Below are positions 25,153 to 35,494 of a stretch of 64,000 bases of DNA, piece by piece. The translations under genes and the position numbers were made by a program. Every line of letters starts with the position of its first letter. Position 1 is the first letter of the stretch. Location: positions 434,001 to 498,000 of the forward strand of contig JAJYUT010000003.1 of NCBI GenBank assembly GCA_021792365.1. The letters are read 5' to 3'. This DNA is from Pseudomonadota bacterium. GTDB lineage: Bacteria; Pseudomonadota; Alphaproteobacteria; Dongiales; Dongiaceae. The notes below the pieces were generated by a model that saw only the letters and a program-made list of their open reading frames with translations, ran no database searches and had not been told where the DNA came from.

Positions 25153-26616
25153 ATGGTCCGGCAGGCACCAAACCCCACGCAACAGAACCAGTTTTATCCG
25201 TTCGGCGAGCGGCCGCTGCCGCCGGTCAGGAACGGCAAGCCGGTGAACCCGGCGGTGGTCCCGCTGCATGACGTCAGCAAACTGCCGGACGGCGCGAAAT
25301 TCGTCGTGGTAGGCGCCGGCATGCACGGCATGTCGACCGCCTATCACCTTGCCAAATACCTGACGGAGAGCGGCAAGGGCAAAGGCTCAGACGTGGTGCT
25401 GATCGACAAGGCGGGCCCGGGCGCGGGCGCCACCGGCCTTGCCTGCGGCTGCGTGCGCAACCTCTACATGACCAAGCCCCTGCACGCGATCCTGCGCGAG
25501 AGCGTGAAGGTATGGAAGTCTGATCCCGTCAATTTCGGCTTTCAGCAGGTCGGCTATGTCTCGGTCGGCGAGGCGAACCAGGAGAGCGACTACATCGCGC
25601 TCCACAAGTCGCAGAACGATCAGGGCTATCCCTCCGACCTCTATGTCGGCAAGGACGCGCACAAGTTCCTGAAAAGCATCTGGCCCGACTTCAACACCGA
25701 AAAGGCCGACCTCGTGCTGCACGAGAAGCCGTCCGGCTATGCCGGCACCCACATGGCGGTTTGGGGCCTCGACCAGAAATGCATGCAGTACGGCGTGCGC
25801 CGCTGCTACGGCCCGGAAGTGATCGGCTACGAGATGCAGAACGGTCGCGTCACCGCGGTGAAGACCGACCAGGGCGACGTCAAATGCGACGTGGTGGTGA
25901 TCGGCGCCGGCGCCTGGACGCCGATGCATTGGCAGTGGCTGGGCAAGGGCGACAAGCTCGACCTCGCATACAAGGACGGCCGGGTCGCCAAGGATCACGA
26001 TATGTGGACCTATTGGCGCCTGCTGGAGGGCGAGGTCTTTCTGCCCGAGGGCGTGGACTTCCGCACCGCCGACGATCGCGACAGCCCGGTCCTTCATGTC
26101 GAACTCATGAACACGCCGGTGGTGACCGAGGACGGCCGCGAGTTCCCCGACAAGCACTTCTACATGTATGCGCGCTATGCCGCGGAGCGGGTCGGCGCCC
26201 CGGGCATCCAGGGCGGCACCATCCCCGTCAAGATCGGCAGCAGGGCCGATGTCGAGCCCTATGGCCACCTGAACGACAAATACCAGGCCGATGACTGGTT
26301 CGCGGACTACTACTGCGCGACCCTCGCCTACCTGTTCGGCCGCTTCAAGGGCTCGCGCAAGCTCTTCAAGGAGCGGCGCAACGGCGGTATCGGGGCTTTC
26401 ACGCCGGACAACGTGCCGGTTTTCGACTGGGTCGCGCCAAATGCCTGGATGATCGCGGACTCGAACCATGGCTTCAAGATGATCGGGGTCGGCGAGCTCA
26501 GCGCGCGGCACCTGACCGGCGGCGCGCTGCCGGACGAGCTCAAGCCCTTCAGCCTGAAGCGCTACAGCGACGGCTGGACCTACGGCGGCGGCAACTCGAA
26601 TTGTCCGTGGGTGTGA
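25153..26616 (+). CDS. FAD-dependent oxidoreductase (DAO / sarcosine-oxidase-like)
   Basis: The 487-residue protein has the dinucleotide-binding motif FVVVGAGMHGMSTAYHLA after a 55-residue leader, the acceptor acidic residue in VVLIDKAGPGAGATG, and a second FAD segment CDVVVIGAGAWTPMHW. Together these are the DAO family, which oxidises secondary or tertiary amino acids such as sarcosine or glycine betaine derivatives. The start at 25153 has a perfect GGAGGAAC ribosome binding site. A terminator-like hairpin follows. The substrate is not deducible; no partner subunits are adjacent, so it is probably a single-subunit enzyme. Confidence 0.85.
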   Translation: MVRQAPNPTQQNQFYPFGERPLPPVRNGKPVNPAVVPLHDVSKLPDGAKFVVVGAGMHGMSTAYHLAKYLTESGKGKGSDVVLIDKAGPGAGATGLACGCVRNLYMTKPLHAILRESVKVWKSDPVNFGFQQVGYVSVGEANQESDYIALHKSQNDQGYPSDLYVGKDAHKFLKSIWPDFNTEKADLVLHEKPSGYAGTHMAVWGLDQKCMQYGVRRCYGPEVIGYEMQNGRVTAVKTDQGDVKCDVVVIGAGAWTPMHWQWLGKGDKLDLAYKDGRVAKDHDMWTYWRLLEGEVFLPEGVDFRTADDRDSPVLHVELMNTPVVTEDGREFPDKHFYMYARYAAERVGAPGIQGGTIPVKIGSRADVEPYGHLNDKYQADDWFADYYCATLAYLFGRFKGSRKLFKERRNGGIGAFTPDNVPVFDWVAPNAWMIADSNHGFKMIGVGELSARHLTGGALPDELKPFSLKRYSDGWTYGGGNSNCPWV

Positions 26617-26632
26617 TCTAGTCAGCGGAGCT

Positions 26633-26657
26633 CGTGGCCGGCAGTGGGCCGGCCACG
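26633..26657. terminator. Hairpin between convergent genes
   Basis: Perfect arms CGTGGCCGGC (26633-26642) and GCCGGCCACG (26648-26657) have a 5-nt loop. It lies 16 nt after the FAD oxidoreductase stop and 22 nt before the convergent DUF6130 stop. A clear T tract is lacking in both directions. Confidence 0.6.
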
Positions 26658-26679
26658 ATTCTATCAGCACACATTCGGG

Positions 26680-27126
26680 TCAGTGGTCGCTCGCAGCCTG
26701 TCGAGGGATCACCAGGGTGACGGTCTTGCGGTCAATGACCTTGTGGGTCGGGTCGGCCAGCTCGATCAGCACCGTGTGCTGCCCAGGGGACAACTTGTTG
26801 ATGATCAGCGGTTCGCCGCTCGCATCCACCCACCGCCAAGGGCCATGATCCACCGTGACGTGGAGGTGCCCGATCCGTGGTGAGACGTCGAGGGCAGATG
26901 GGCCGTAAACCGGCAGAATCCTGGCATTCTCTGCGCGATAGCGGATGACAACACGTCCCTCAGCCAATTGGTCGGCGAGCGGAGCGTCGACCAGGAGGCG
27001 TGCCGGTGGCTCCGCCACTAAAGGGACAAGGGGCGCGGGCGCATAGCTGTCTGCCAAGGCATCGCACGTTGCCGTGAAGATACCGACCGCAGCGAGCATC
27101 ACCCAAGCCGATAGTCGGCGAACCAT
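26680..27126 (-). CDS. DUF6130-family exported protein
   Basis: The 148-residue protein has a signal peptide (MVRRLSAWVMLAAVGIFTA to about residue 26). The mature part contains ARLLVDAPLADQLAEGRVVI, GHLHVTVDHGPWRWVDASG and LSPGQHTVLIELADPTHKV, the DUF6130 pattern of an immunoglobulin-like beta sandwich. Function is unknown; relatives are small periplasmic proteins. The start at 27126 was chosen for the signal peptide. It lies 69 nt after the Ohr gene on the same strand and may be co-expressed with it. Confidence 0.82.
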   Translation of the reverse strand: MVRRLSAWVMLAAVGIFTATCDALADSYAPAPLVPLVAEPPARLLVDAPLADQLAEGRVVIRYRAENARILPVYGPSALDVSPRIGHLHVTVDHGPWRWVDASGEPLIINKLSPGQHTVLIELADPTHKVIDRKTVTLVIPRQAASDH

Positions 27127-27195
27127 GTGCAATCTCCCTTTCTGGATTGTGATAAGGGCCTGTCCTGATCGGCACGGCCAGGCTCGAGCCGTCAT

Positions 27196-27597
27196 TCAGA
27201 GTACCGTCGTGGTGACCTCGATGTTGCCGTGGATCGCCTTGGAGTACGGGCAGATCCCGTGCGCCGCCTCGGCCAGGGTCTGCGCGACCGCGCGGTCCAC
27301 GCCTGGCACGCTGACGTTGAGGCGCGCCCGCAGGAAGAAGGCGTCACCGTCGCGGTTCAGATCGATTTCGGCGTCGACCGCCGGAGAGGCCGGGAGGGTG
27401 ATCTTCCTCTGGGCGGCGGCCAGCTCGATCGCGCCGAGATAGCAGGCCGACCAGGCGGCGGCGAAGAGCTGCTCGGCGGCCGGGTGCGGCTGCGGCAGCT
27501 TGAGGTCGACAACGCCGTCGCTGCTGCGCGTGGCGCCGTCGCGGCCGCCCGTGGTGCGGGTCCGGCCGGTGAAGAGGACTTTTGCGCTCGTGGTCAT
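27196..27597 (-). CDS. ohr: Organic hydroperoxide resistance protein Ohr
   Basis: The 133-residue protein is a full-length Ohr peroxidase. The two redox cysteines are C52 (AAAWSACYLGA) and C116 (AAHGICPYSKA). It reduces fatty-acid and organic hydroperoxides with lipoyl or thiol reductants. The start at 27597 has an AAAAGGAGC ribosome binding site. It is divergent from the regulator ohrR, with two operator palindromes flanking its promoter, the standard arrangement. Confidence 0.96.
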   Translation of the reverse strand: MTTSAKVLFTGRTRTTGGRDGATRSSDGVVDLKLPQPHPAAEQLFAAAWSACYLGAIELAAAQRKITLPASPAVDAEIDLNRDGDAFFLRARLNVSVPGVDRAVAQTLAEAAHGICPYSKAIHGNIEVTTTVL

Positions 27598-27631
27598 GGA
27601 GAGCTCCTTTTGAAAGTGCCCGCTTGCGCGG

Positions 27632-27648
27632 ATACGATTAAATCGTAT
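27632..27648. promoter_or_regulatory. OhrR operator 1
   Basis: ATACGATT-A-AATCGTAT is a perfect inverted repeat of 17 bp, located between the ohr promoter and the ohr start. It fits the TACnATT-n-AATnGTA form of OhrR boxes. Confidence 0.8.
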
Positions 27649-27654
27649 GCGATC

Positions 27655-27682
27655 TATATAGAGACGGGATTTGAACTGTCAA
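27655..27682 (-). promoter_or_regulatory. Predicted ohr promoter
   Basis: On the minus strand there is a perfect -35 TTGACA (27682-27677), a 16-nt spacer and -10 TATATA (27660-27655). One OhrR palindrome flanks each side, so a repressor bound there would block polymerase. Confidence 0.65.
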
Positions 27683-27685
27683 GCT

Positions 27686-27700
27686 TGCGATTTAATCGCA
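27686..27700. promoter_or_regulatory. OhrR operator 2
   Basis: TGCGATT-T-AATCGCA is a perfect inverted repeat sharing the GATT-n-AATC core of operator 1. It sits just upstream of the ohr -35 box and 55 bp before ohrR, so it probably also gives autoregulation. Confidence 0.8.
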
Positions 27701-27754
27701 TACGACTTATCTGTACTTTGAGAGGTCAAGTTTTCGTGTGAAGATACCAGTCCT

Positions 27755-28216
27755 ATGAAATCGAAAGACGCGCCAAAGCCAGCCGGTCCGAAGCTTGCCG
27801 AGTTCCTGTGCTTTGCGATCTATTCCACCAATCTCGCCTATGGCCGGGCGTACAAGCCGATCCTCGACGCGCTCGGCCTCACCTATCCCCAATACATCGC
27901 GATCGTGGCGCTATGGGAGGAGGATCATCAGACGGTCAGCAGCCTGGGCGAAAAGCTGTTCCTCGAATCCAACACGCTGACGCCGATCCTCAAGAAGCTC
28001 GAGGCGATGGGCTACGTCCGCAGGCAACGCGATCGCGAGGATGAGCGCCAAGTCCTCGTCAGCCTGACCGATTCCGGCCGCCGGCTGAGGGAGAAGGGCT
28101 TGGGCATGAATCTCGTGAAGGCATCCGGCCTGACGCCGGAGGAATTCTCCACCATGCAGAAGGGCGTCGTGACGCTGCGCGACAATCTGATCAAGGCAGC
28201 GCGCGGCAAGAAATGA
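27755..28216 (+). CDS. ohrR: OhrR, MarR-family peroxide-sensing repressor
   Basis: The 153-residue protein has the OhrR hallmark: a reactive cysteine near the N-terminus, C19 in LAEFLCFAIYSTNLAYGRAY. The winged helix follows (TVSSLGEKLFLESNTLTPILKKLE, wing RDREDERQVLVSLTDSG). Organic peroxides oxidise the cysteine and release the repressor from the two palindromes upstream. Length and spacing are typical. Confidence 0.95.
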   Translation: MKSKDAPKPAGPKLAEFLCFAIYSTNLAYGRAYKPILDALGLTYPQYIAIVALWEEDHQTVSSLGEKLFLESNTLTPILKKLEAMGYVRRQRDREDERQVLVSLTDSGRRLREKGLGMNLVKASGLTPEEFSTMQKGVVTLRDNLIKAARGKK

Positions 28217-28279
28217 GGCGGGTAAGCGCGCCGCAAGAAGCGGGCAGCGTTCGGCCGATCGGGCCGACACAATCGCCGT

Positions 28280-29218
28280 ATGAACCCGCTTGCCCCTGCC
28301 CGCATGAATCTCCTCAACTGGTCGCTGCTGCTTGCCCTCTCGCTTCTCTGGGGCGGCTCCTTCTTCTTTGTTGGCGTGGCGGTGAGGGCGCTTCCGCCTT
28401 TCACCATCGTTCTGTTGCGCGTCGCGATTGCAGCGCTCGCGTTGCATCTGGTGCTCAGGATCACCCGCACCGCGATGCCGTGGGACGGAGGGCTGTGGCT
28501 CGCTTTCTTCGGCATGGGACTGCTGAACAATGCAATCCCCTTCTCGCTCATCGTGTGGGGACAGACCCATATCGCGAGCGGGCTGGCCTCGATCCTCAAC
28601 GCGACGACGCCTCTTTTCACGATCGTGATCGCACACGCCCTCACGCCCGACGAGCGGCTGTCGGCGAACCGGATCGCGGGTATCCTCATCGGTCTTGCTG
28701 GCGTGATCGTCATGATCGGCCCCCAGGCGCTGGCCGGACTCGGTGAGAATGTGCTCGCGCAACTCGCCATCCTCGGCGCCGCGCTCTCCTACGGTTTCGC
28801 CGCGATCTTCGGCCGGCGCTTCAAGCGCCTGGGCGTCCCGCCGCTGGCCACTGCCACCGGCCAGGTAACAGCCTCCACCGTGTTGCTTCTGCCGATGGTC
28901 CTGCTGATCGACCGTCCCTGGATTCTCGCCGCACCGAGCTTGCCGGTCTGGGCTGCCATTCTGGGTCTGGCCCTGCTCTCCACCGCGCTCGCCTATGTCG
29001 TGTTCTTCCGGATCCTCGCATCGGCCGGTGCAGTCAACCTTTCGCTCGTGACGTTCCTGATTCCGGTCAGCGCCATCATCCTCGGCGCCCTGATCCTGGG
29101 AGAGCGGATGGCGACGACCGATTTCGTCGGCTTGGGCCTGATCGGCGTTGGGCTGGCGGCAATCGATGGCCGCCTGGCAAGAATCTGGTCGCGCCCTGCC
29201 GCCGCCAAGCGACCCTGA
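28280..29218 (+). CDS. EamA/DMT-superfamily transporter
   Basis: The 312-residue membrane protein has ten predicted helices in two repeated EamA domains. The first domain includes [19 protein letters not shown] and the second begins around [19 protein letters not shown], ending [16 protein letters not shown]. Members export amino acids or metabolites. It begins 63 nt after ohrR on the same strand and could be in its transcript. The substrate is unknown. An ATG 24 nt downstream (MNLLNW) is an alternative start. Confidence 0.88.
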   Translation: MNPLAPARMNLLNWSLLLALSLLWGGSFFFVGVAVRALPPFTIVLLRVAIAALALHLVLRITRTAMPWDGGLWLAFFGMGLLNNAIPFSLIVWGQTHIASGLASILNATTPLFTIVIAHALTPDERLSANRIAGILIGLAGVIVMIGPQALAGLGENVLAQLAILGAALSYGFAAIFGRRFKRLGVPPLATATGQVTASTVLLLPMVLLIDRPWILAAPSLPVWAAILGLALLSTALAYVVFFRILASAGAVNLSLVTFLIPVSAIILGALILGERMATTDFVGLGLIGVGLAAIDGRLARIWSRPAAAKRP

Positions 29219-29364
29219 ATTCCGCGATTCGCCGCCGCTTGAATTTCCGACCAGCCGGGCCATAGTGTGCGGACTTGCAAGGCGGCGGGAGCAGACGCCG
29301 CGCAGGGGTCCAGACAGAAGCCGAGCGTCCAGCCAAAGCGGCGGGCGTCCAAAGGGAGGAATGC

Positions 29365-30333
29365 ATGAAATCGTTCGCTGTACGAACTCTTGCCGCGGCG
29401 GTCGTGCTGGCGGTTGGATCAGCCGGCGCCCCAGCCGCTTTCGCGCAGGACAACATCAGGATCATCGCACCAGCCAGCCCTGGCGGCGGGTGGGACCAGA
29501 CTGCACGCGCCATGCAGGAGGTGATGCAGAGCGAGGGCATCGTCAAGTCGGCCACGGTGGAGAATGTCACCGGCGCCGGGGGCACGATCGGCCTCGCGCA
29601 ACTGGCCGACAAGGAAAAGGGCAACCCCAATGTGCTGATGGTGAACGGGCTGGTCATGGTCGGCGCGATCCTGACCAATCAATCCGCCGTCACCCTGGAG
29701 CAGACCACGCCCATCGCACGCCTGACCGGCGAGTATGAGGTGATCGTCGTGCCGGCGGCCTCCGACATCCAGACGCTCGGCCAACTCGTCGAGCGGCTGA
29801 AGGCCGATACCGGGGCGGTGGCCTGGGGTGGCGGCTCGGCCGGCGGCACCGATCATATCCTCGCGGGCCTGATCACCCAGGCCGCGGGCGCCGACGCCAC
29901 CAAGGTGAACTACGTGCCCTTCTCCGGCGGCGGCGAAGCCTTGGCCGCCATCCTGGGCGGTCACGTCACGGCGGGCGTCAGCGGCCTCGGCGAATGGCTC
30001 GGGCAGATCCAGGCTGGCGAGCTGCGTGCCCTGGCCATCTCCTCCGCCGAACGGCTCGAAGGCATCGACATCCCGACCCTGAAGGAACAGGGCATCGATG
30101 TCGAGCTTGCCAACTGGCGCGCGGTGGTGGCGGCGCCGGGCATCGATGACGCGCAGAGGAAGGTGCTGACCGACGCGGTCGGGGCGATGGTGAAGAGCGA
30201 TGGCTGGCAAAAGGTGCTGGCCGACAGGGGCTGGATGGACCTCTACATGTCTGGCGACGAGTTCGCCAAGTACCTGGCCGACGAGAATGCGCGGGTAAGC
30301 GAGATCCTGAAGACCCTCGGCTTGGTTTCGTGA
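29365..30333 (+). CDS. tctC: Tripartite tricarboxylate transporter substrate-binding protein
   Basis: The 322-residue periplasmic protein has a signal peptide (residues 1-27, ending AAFAQ) and the Bug/TctC fold: [20 protein letters not shown], a [17 protein letters not shown] segment and [15 protein letters not shown]. The start at 29365 follows an AAAGGGAGGA ribosome binding site. It captures a carboxylate for the TctA/TctB membrane complex encoded directly downstream. The exact substrate is unknown, as usual for this large family. Confidence 0.92.
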   Translation: MKSFAVRTLAAAVVLAVGSAGAPAAFAQDNIRIIAPASPGGGWDQTARAMQEVMQSEGIVKSATVENVTGAGGTIGLAQLADKEKGNPNVLMVNGLVMVGAILTNQSAVTLEQTTPIARLTGEYEVIVVPAASDIQTLGQLVERLKADTGAVAWGGGSAGGTDHILAGLITQAAGADATKVNYVPFSGGGEALAAILGGHVTAGVSGLGEWLGQIQAGELRALAISSAERLEGIDIPTLKEQGIDVELANWRAVVAAPGIDDAQRKVLTDAVGAMVKSDGWQKVLADRGWMDLYMSGDEFAKYLADENARVSEILKTLGLVS

Positions 30334-30334
30334 C

Positions 30335-30826
30335 GTGACGAAACGGGGGGCGGCTGCCGAGCTGGCACTCGGCCTCGGCATTGCCGCCCTCGGCGCCTTC
30401 CTTCTGTACGAGACCGGAGAGATCCGCGTCGCCCCGGTCTATGCCAAGGTCGGGCCGCGCGTGATCCCCTATCTGGTCGGCGGGATCACGGCGGCGCTCG
30501 GCCTTCTGTTTGCCTGGCAGAGCTGGCGCGCCATGCAGGCGGCCAGCCCAGCGCCGGCGCGTGACGCCGAGGAGCATCGGACCGATTGGCTGCCGATCGG
30601 CGCCATCGCGATCGGCCTCATCCAGCAGATCCTCCTGTTCGAGCCGCTCGGCTTCATGCCGACCGCGGCCATCCTGTTCTTCTGTGTCGCCTATGGCTTC
30701 GGCAGCCGGCGCTATTTGCGCGACGCCGGCATCGCCATCGCCATCGCTGTCATCGCCTATGTCGGCTTCGTCCACGTGCTCGGGCTCAACCTGCCCGCCG
30801 GCGGCCTGTTCGGCGGAGGCACCTAG
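30335..30826 (+). CDS. tctB: Tripartite tricarboxylate transporter small membrane subunit
   Basis: The 163-residue protein has four hydrophobic helices and the TctB pattern (ALGAFLLYETGEIRV, KVGPRVIPYLVGG). It starts with GTG at 30335, 1 nt after the tctC stop, and ends directly before tctA. TctB is the small accessory membrane subunit of the secondary transporter. Confidence 0.88.
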   Translation: MTKRGAAAELALGLGIAALGAFLLYETGEIRVAPVYAKVGPRVIPYLVGGITAALGLLFAWQSWRAMQAASPAPARDAEEHRTDWLPIGAIAIGLIQQILLFEPLGFMPTAAILFFCVAYGFGSRRYLRDAGIAIAIAVIAYVGFVHVLGLNLPAGGLFGGGT

Positions 30827-32314
30827 ATGGACGCCCTGCTCGACGGCTTCGCCACCGCGCTTACCTTCGCCAATGTTGGCTGGTGCCTGATCGGCGTGAC
30901 CCTGGGCACCGCGATCGGGATCCTGCCGGGCATTGGCCCAGCTCTCACCATTGCGCTGCTGCTGCCGGTCACCGCGCATCTCGATCCGACCGGCGCCTTC
31001 ATCATGTTCGCCGGGCTCTATTACGGCGCGATGTATGGCAGCTCCACCACCTCGATCCTGCTCAACACGCCGGGCGAGACAGGATCGATCATCACCGCAA
31101 TCGAAGGCAACCTGATGGCGCGTCAGGGTCGTGGCGCGGCCGCGCTCGCCACCGCCGCGATCGGCTCCTTCGTGGCCGGCACCATCGGGACGGTGCTGCT
31201 GACCTTGCTGGCGCCGCTGGTCGTCAAGCTGGCGCTGCGCTTCGGTCCCGCCGAATACTTCGCGCTGATGGTGGTGGCGTTCACCACCGTCTCCGGCCTG
31301 CTCGGCGCCTCGCGCCTGCGCGGCATGATCAGCCTGTTCCTGGGGCTCGCCATCGGGCTGGTCGGGACCGACGCGCTCACCGGACAGGCGCGATTCACTC
31401 TGGGAATCCTGCAACTGCTCGACGGCATCGACATCACCGTCGTCGCAGTCGGCCTGTTCGCGGTCGGGGAAGCGTTCTATGTCGCCTCGCGCCCCGAACT
31501 GCGCAACGTGCAGATCATCCCGATCAAGGGCTCGCTGTGGATGACCAGGGAGGAATGGGCGCGCTCCTGGAAGCCGTGGATGCGTGGCTCGTTCATCGGC
31601 TTCCCGTTCGGCGCATTGCCGGCCGGCGGAGCGGAGATCCCGACCTTCCTCTCCTATTTTCTCGAGAAGAAGCTGTCAAAGAAACCGGAGGAATTCGGCA
31701 AAGGCGCGATCGAGGGCGTGGCAGGTCCGGAAGCTGCCAACAATTCCGCCGTCGCCGGAGTGCTGGTGCCGCTGCTGACCCTCGGCCTGCCGACCTCCGC
31801 CACGGCGGCGATCCTGCTGGCCGCGTTTCAGCAATACGGCCTGCAACCCGGCCCGCTGTTGTTCACCGGCAATTCGGCGCTGGTGTGGGGATTGATCGCC
31901 AGCCTCTATCTCGGCAACATCGCGCTGCTGCTGCTCAACCTGCCGCTGGTCGGCATCTGGGTGCGCCTGCTGGCGATCCCGACTCCGCTGCTCTATGCCG
32001 GCATCCTGGTGTTCGCGACGCTCGGCGTCTACTCGTACAACCAGTCGGTGTTCGACCTGGGCATGCTGTTCGTGTTCGGCATCGTCGGCTACCTGATGCG
32101 GCGCTTCGATTTCCCGGTCGCGCCCTGCATCATCGGCATGATCCTGGGCCCGCTGGCCGAGCAGAACTTCCGCCGCGCCCTCAGCATCAGCCAGGGCGAT
32201 CACTCGGTGTTCTTCACGCACCCGATCAGCGCGACGCTGCTCGCGATCGCCGCGCTGATCATCGTGGCCCCGTTCCTGTTCAGGCTGCGTCAGCGCCGCC
32301 CATCTTCCTTATAG
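30827..32314 (+). CDS. tctA: Tripartite tricarboxylate transporter large permease
   Basis: The 495-residue protein has about 12 helices and strongly conserved TctA signatures: [41 protein letters not shown] and [19 protein letters not shown]. It is the transport channel of the tctCBA system. The start codon directly follows the tctB stop. Its last 25 nt overlap the convergent DUF4112 gene. Confidence 0.95.
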   Translation: MDALLDGFATALTFANVGWCLIGVTLGTAIGILPGIGPALTIALLLPVTAHLDPTGAFIMFAGLYYGAMYGSSTTSILLNTPGETGSIITAIEGNLMARQGRGAAALATAAIGSFVAGTIGTVLLTLLAPLVVKLALRFGPAEYFALMVVAFTTVSGLLGASRLRGMISLFLGLAIGLVGTDALTGQARFTLGILQLLDGIDITVVAVGLFAVGEAFYVASRPELRNVQIIPIKGSLWMTREEWARSWKPWMRGSFIGFPFGALPAGGAEIPTFLSYFLEKKLSKKPEEFGKGAIEGVAGPEAANNSAVAGVLVPLLTLGLPTSATAAILLAAFQQYGLQPGPLLFTGNSALVWGLIASLYLGNIALLLLNLPLVGIWVRLLAIPTPLLYAGILVFATLGVYSYNQSVFDLGMLFVFGIVGYLMRRFDFPVAPCIIGMILGPLAEQNFRRALSISQGDHSVFFTHPISATLLAIAALIIVAPFLFRLRQRRPSSL

Positions 32315-32742
32315 GTGGCGTCCTCATGGGGCACGTCGATCGGCAGGCCGCCGACATGGCGCGCCAGGATCTGCATGTTCCGGTCGTTGGCGCGGAAAAA
32401 GAAATCCCAGACGTCGCCCGCCACCGGGATGGCGCCGAGCGCGGTGTCGAACGCGGTGTTGGCGACCATGCGAAGCAGCGCCGCGCGCGGAACGCCGAGG
32501 CGATGCGCCTCGTAGATCAGATAGGCGCCGATCAGGCCGCTGGCGACGTCGCCGATCCCGGGCACGAGGCCGAGCACCGCGTCGGCGCCGATCCTGAATC
32601 CGAGGACCGGCACGCGCACCTGCGAATCCATCAGCTTCGCCAGCCGGCGCAGCCGCCGATGGGCCGCCTCGCGGCCCTTCAGATCCGCAATGCCCTGATC
32701 GGTCGGGTGCAACCCGGCCTTGCTATCGATCCGCGATCGCAT
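32290..32742 (-). CDS. DUF4112-family membrane protein
   Basis: The 150-residue protein matches DUF4112: [41 protein letters not shown] and [21 protein letters not shown] with two hydrophobic segments. The function of the family is unknown. The ATG at 32742 was taken; a GTG at 32757 behind GAGGAAG is an equally reasonable start. It overlaps the end of tctA by 25 nt on the opposite strand. Confidence 0.85.
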   Translation of the reverse strand: MRSRIDSKAGLHPTDQGIADLKGREAAHRRLRRLAKLMDSQVRVPVLGFRIGADAVLGLVPGIGDVASGLIGAYLIYEAHRLGVPRAALLRMVANTAFDTALGAIPVAGDVWDFFFRANDRNMQILARHVGGLPIDVPHEDATYKEDGRR

Positions 32743-32846
32743 GATGCAGCCTACCACGCTTCCTCATGCTTGGTCGCGGCCGCCGCAACGGAGGTTCAAG
32801 CGCAACCGCTCCCACGACGACTGAGTGCCGGGGACCGGGAGCGCTG

Positions 32847-33233
32847 CTACTTCTTGGTGCCGTCGGGATTGAACTGCGCCAGATAGGCGATGATGTCGGC
32901 GATCCTGGCATCGTCCCGCACGCCGGCGAATACCATCTTGTTGCCGGGTATCTTCTGCTTCGGGTTTTTCAGAAACTCGGCGAGATTGGTCTCGTCCCAG
33001 GTGATCCCGGAATTCTTCATGGCGTCGGAGTAGTTGAAGCCTTCCACGGATGCGGCCTGCCGGCCGACAACGCCGTTCAAGGTCGGGCCGACGCCGTTCC
33101 TGGCGCCTTCCCCGACGCGATGACACGCCCTGCAGACTGCATAGGCCTTCTCTCCGGCGGCGGGATCGGCCGCCAGGGCCGGTGCCGCGCCCGCGCACAA
33201 GGCGATCGCGGCGATCGTGACGCGCAATATCAT
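32847..33233 (-). CDS. Class I cytochrome c
   Basis: The 128-residue protein has a signal peptide (residues 1-21, ending ALA) and one heme-c site, C34-R-A-C37-H38. The probable sixth ligand is M100 in IPGNKMVFAGV. It resembles cytochrome c2/c-550 proteins. It follows the iorB-like gene (69 nt gap) on the same strand, so it is the likely electron acceptor of the molybdenum hydroxylase. Confidence 0.92.
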   Translation of the reverse strand: MILRVTIAAIALCAGAAPALAADPAAGEKAYAVCRACHRVGEGARNGVGPTLNGVVGRQAASVEGFNYSDAMKNSGITWDETNLAEFLKNPKQKIPGNKMVFAGVRDDARIADIIAYLAQFNPDGTKK

Positions 33234-33302
33234 TCCATGACCTCTTGAGTGTGGACCCCGCGCCCGGCGTCCCCAAGAGGACGCCGGGCAGCAGGATGCT
33301 AA

Positions 33303-35486
33303 CTAGGCCGCCAGCCCTTTGGCAAACGGCAAGATGCGGACATGCTTGCCGGTCGCCGCGGCCAGGGCGTTCGCCACCGCCGGTCCGATCGGCGGGACGC
33401 CGGGCTCGCCGACGCCGCTGGGCGGCGCTTCGGAGGGGACGATATAGGTCTCGACCTTCGGCATCTCGTCGATGCGCAAGGGCAGGTAGGAATCGTAGTT
33501 GGTCTGATCCACCTGCCCCTGGGTGAGCGACAACTCCTCGTGCAGGACGGAGCCGAGGCCGAAGCCGATCCCGCCCTCCATCTGCGCGCGGACCTGGTCC
33601 GGATTGATCGCGGTGCCGCAATCGACCGCGCAGACCACGCGTTCGACCTTGAAGGCGCCGTTGTCCGACATCCGGATGTCGGCGATCTCCGCCACCACGG
33701 TGCCGAAGGATTCGTGCAAAGCGACGCCGCGGAACACGCCTTGTGGCATCTCCTTGCCCCATTCCGCCTTCTCCGCCGCGAGGTCCAGGACGGCAAGGTG
33801 ACGCGGATGATCCTTGAGCAGCGCGCGGCGCAACGCGACCGGGTCCTTGCCGGTCTGCCGCGCGATGTCGTCGATCATCGTCTCCATCACATAGGCCGTG
33901 TGGGTGTGGCCGACCGAGCGCCACCACAGGACCGGCACGCCCACCTTGGCGTTGACGATCTCGGAGCGGAAGTTCTCCACCGCGTAGCGCGTGTCGGAAA
34001 CGCCTTCGACCGAGGTCGCGTCGATGCCGTCCTTGACCAGCATCGCCTCGAACGGCGTGCCGATCAGGATCGACTGGCCGACCTGCCGGTGCTGCCAGGC
34101 GAGGATGTTGCCGGATTCATCCAGCCCCACCTTCACCTTGTGCACGAAGAGCGGGCGATAGCGGCCGCCACGCATGTCGTCCTCGCGCGTCCACAGCACC
34201 TTGACCGGCGCCCGCCAGCCAATCGCCTTGGCGGTCTCCACCGCCTCGGCAATGATGTCGGCGTCGGTCACCGCGCGCCGGCCGAAGCCGCCGCCGGTCT
34301 TCATCACGTGCAGCCGGACATTCTCCGGCTGCACGCCGGCGATCTGCGCGGCGACGGCCTGGTAGAGATCCGGCATCTGGTGTCCGCCCCAGATCTCCAG
34401 CACGTCGCCGTTCTTGTGCGCGACCGCATCCATCGGCTCCAAAGCGGCGTGCGCCAGATACGGGAACTGGTACGTCGCCTCGATCACCTTCGCCGCCTTG
34501 GCCATCGCGCCGTCGACATCGCCGCGCGTGGCCGCCACCGCCTCGCCCGGCTGGTCCGCCTGCTTGAGATACGCGGCGAAAAGGTCGGCCGAGCCGCGCT
34601 TCTCCGCCGCGCTGTCGTCCCATTCCACTGTGAGGACCTCGCGCCCCTGCATGGCGGCCCAGGTGTTCTCAGCGACCACGGCCACGCCGCGCGCGATCTG
34701 CACGACGTCGACCACGCCCTTGACCGCCTTGGCCGGTGCGGCGTCGAAGCTCTTCACGGTCGCGCCGAACAGCGGCGGATGCGCCACCATCGCGGTCAGC
34801 ATGCCGGGCAGCGTCACGTCGATCGTGAATTGCTGCTGGCCGGTCGACTTGTCGCGGGAATCGAGCCGGCGGAATTGCTCCGACCCGATCAGCTTCCATT
34901 GCTGGCGTGGCTTCAGCGCGACTTCCGCCGGCACCGCTTCCTTTCCCGCGGCATCGGCCATCTCACCAAAGGTCGCCCGCTTCCCGCCGGCGTGCGAGAG
35001 CACGCCCTTCTCGACCGTGATCTCCGATGCAGGCACGTTCCACTGCTTCGCGGCCGCGTTCACCAGCATGGTGCGCGCGAGGGCGCCCGCCTTGCGATAG
35101 CGGTCGAAGGACGAGAACATTGCGGAAGATCCGCCGGTGCCCTGCGCGACACCACCCCAGGCGACGTTGCCATAGAGCTTCGGGTTGCCGGCGGCGCCGA
35201 TGACCACGAGCTGATCGCGATCCGCTTCAAGCTCCTCGGCAACCAAGGTAGCGATGCCGTGATAGCTGCCCTGGCCCATATCCATGTGGGCGGAGAGGAT
35301 CGTCACCGTGTTGTCCGGCGCGATCGTGACATAGGCGTTGAAAGGATTGGGCTCGACCGCCGATTCCGCCCGCGCGCCCGGCACGCGGAAGGAGACGGAA
35401 AGCCCCGCGCCCGCGGCCGCTGCGCCGATCAGGAATTGCCGGCGGTTCGGCTTGAAGGTCAGGGGTCTCACTTTGAGTGGTAGCAT
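33303..35486 (-). CDS. Molybdenum hydroxylase large subunit (isoquinoline 1-oxidoreductase beta type)
   Basis: The 727-residue protein belongs to the xanthine oxidase family, in the two-subunit IorAB/aldehyde dehydrogenase branch. It has a Tat-type leader (R15-R16[12 protein letters not shown]), molybdopterin-binding blocks such as [18 protein letters not shown] and [12 protein letters not shown], and the catalytic Glu E694 in [13 protein letters not shown]. The substrate is a purine, N-heterocycle or aldehyde and cannot be told from sequence. It lies 8 nt after iorA and before a cytochrome c gene, forming a periplasmic or membrane-side oxidase chain. Confidence 0.93.
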   Translation of the reverse strand: MLPLKVRPLTFKPNRRQFLIGAAAAGAGLSVSFRVPGARAESAVEPNPFNAYVTIAPDNTVTILSAHMDMGQGSYHGIATLVAEELEADRDQLVVIGAAGNPKLYGNVAWGGVAQGTGGSSAMFSSFDRYRKAGALARTMLVNAAAKQWNVPASEITVEKGVLSHAGGKRATFGEMADAAGKEAVPAEVALKPRQQWKLIGSEQFRRLDSRDKSTGQQQFTIDVTLPGMLTAMVAHPPLFGATVKSFDAAPAKAVKGVVDVVQIARGVAVVAENTWAAMQGREVLTVEWDDSAAEKRGSADLFAAYLKQADQPGEAVAATRGDVDGAMAKAAKVIEATYQFPYLAHAALEPMDAVAHKNGDVLEIWGGHQMPDLYQAVAAQIAGVQPENVRLHVMKTGGGFGRRAVTDADIIAEAVETAKAIGWRAPVKVLWTREDDMRGGRYRPLFVHKVKVGLDESGNILAWQHRQVGQSILIGTPFEAMLVKDGIDATSVEGVSDTRYAVENFRSEIVNAKVGVPVLWWRSVGHTHTAYVMETMIDDIARQTGKDPVALRRALLKDHPRHLAVLDLAAEKAEWGKEMPQGVFRGVALHESFGTVVAEIADIRMSDNGAFKVERVVCAVDCGTAINPDQVRAQMEGGIGFGLGSVLHEELSLTQGQVDQTNYDSYLPLRIDEMPKVETYIVPSEAPPSGVGEPGVPPIGPAVANALAAATGKHVRILPFAKGLAA

Positions 35487-35494
35487 ATGTCACC

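Noticed and set aside
30586-32886. A 766-codon frame on the plus strand across tctB and tctA
   Set aside because: It is an out-of-frame shadow of tctB-tctA, very rich in Arg, with no domain; the tct genes explain the stretch.
33342-35483. A 713-codon plus-strand frame antisense to the molybdenum hydroxylase gene
   Set aside because: It is a typical antisense open frame in GC-rich DNA with His/Arg/Leu/Asp bias and no recognisable domain.
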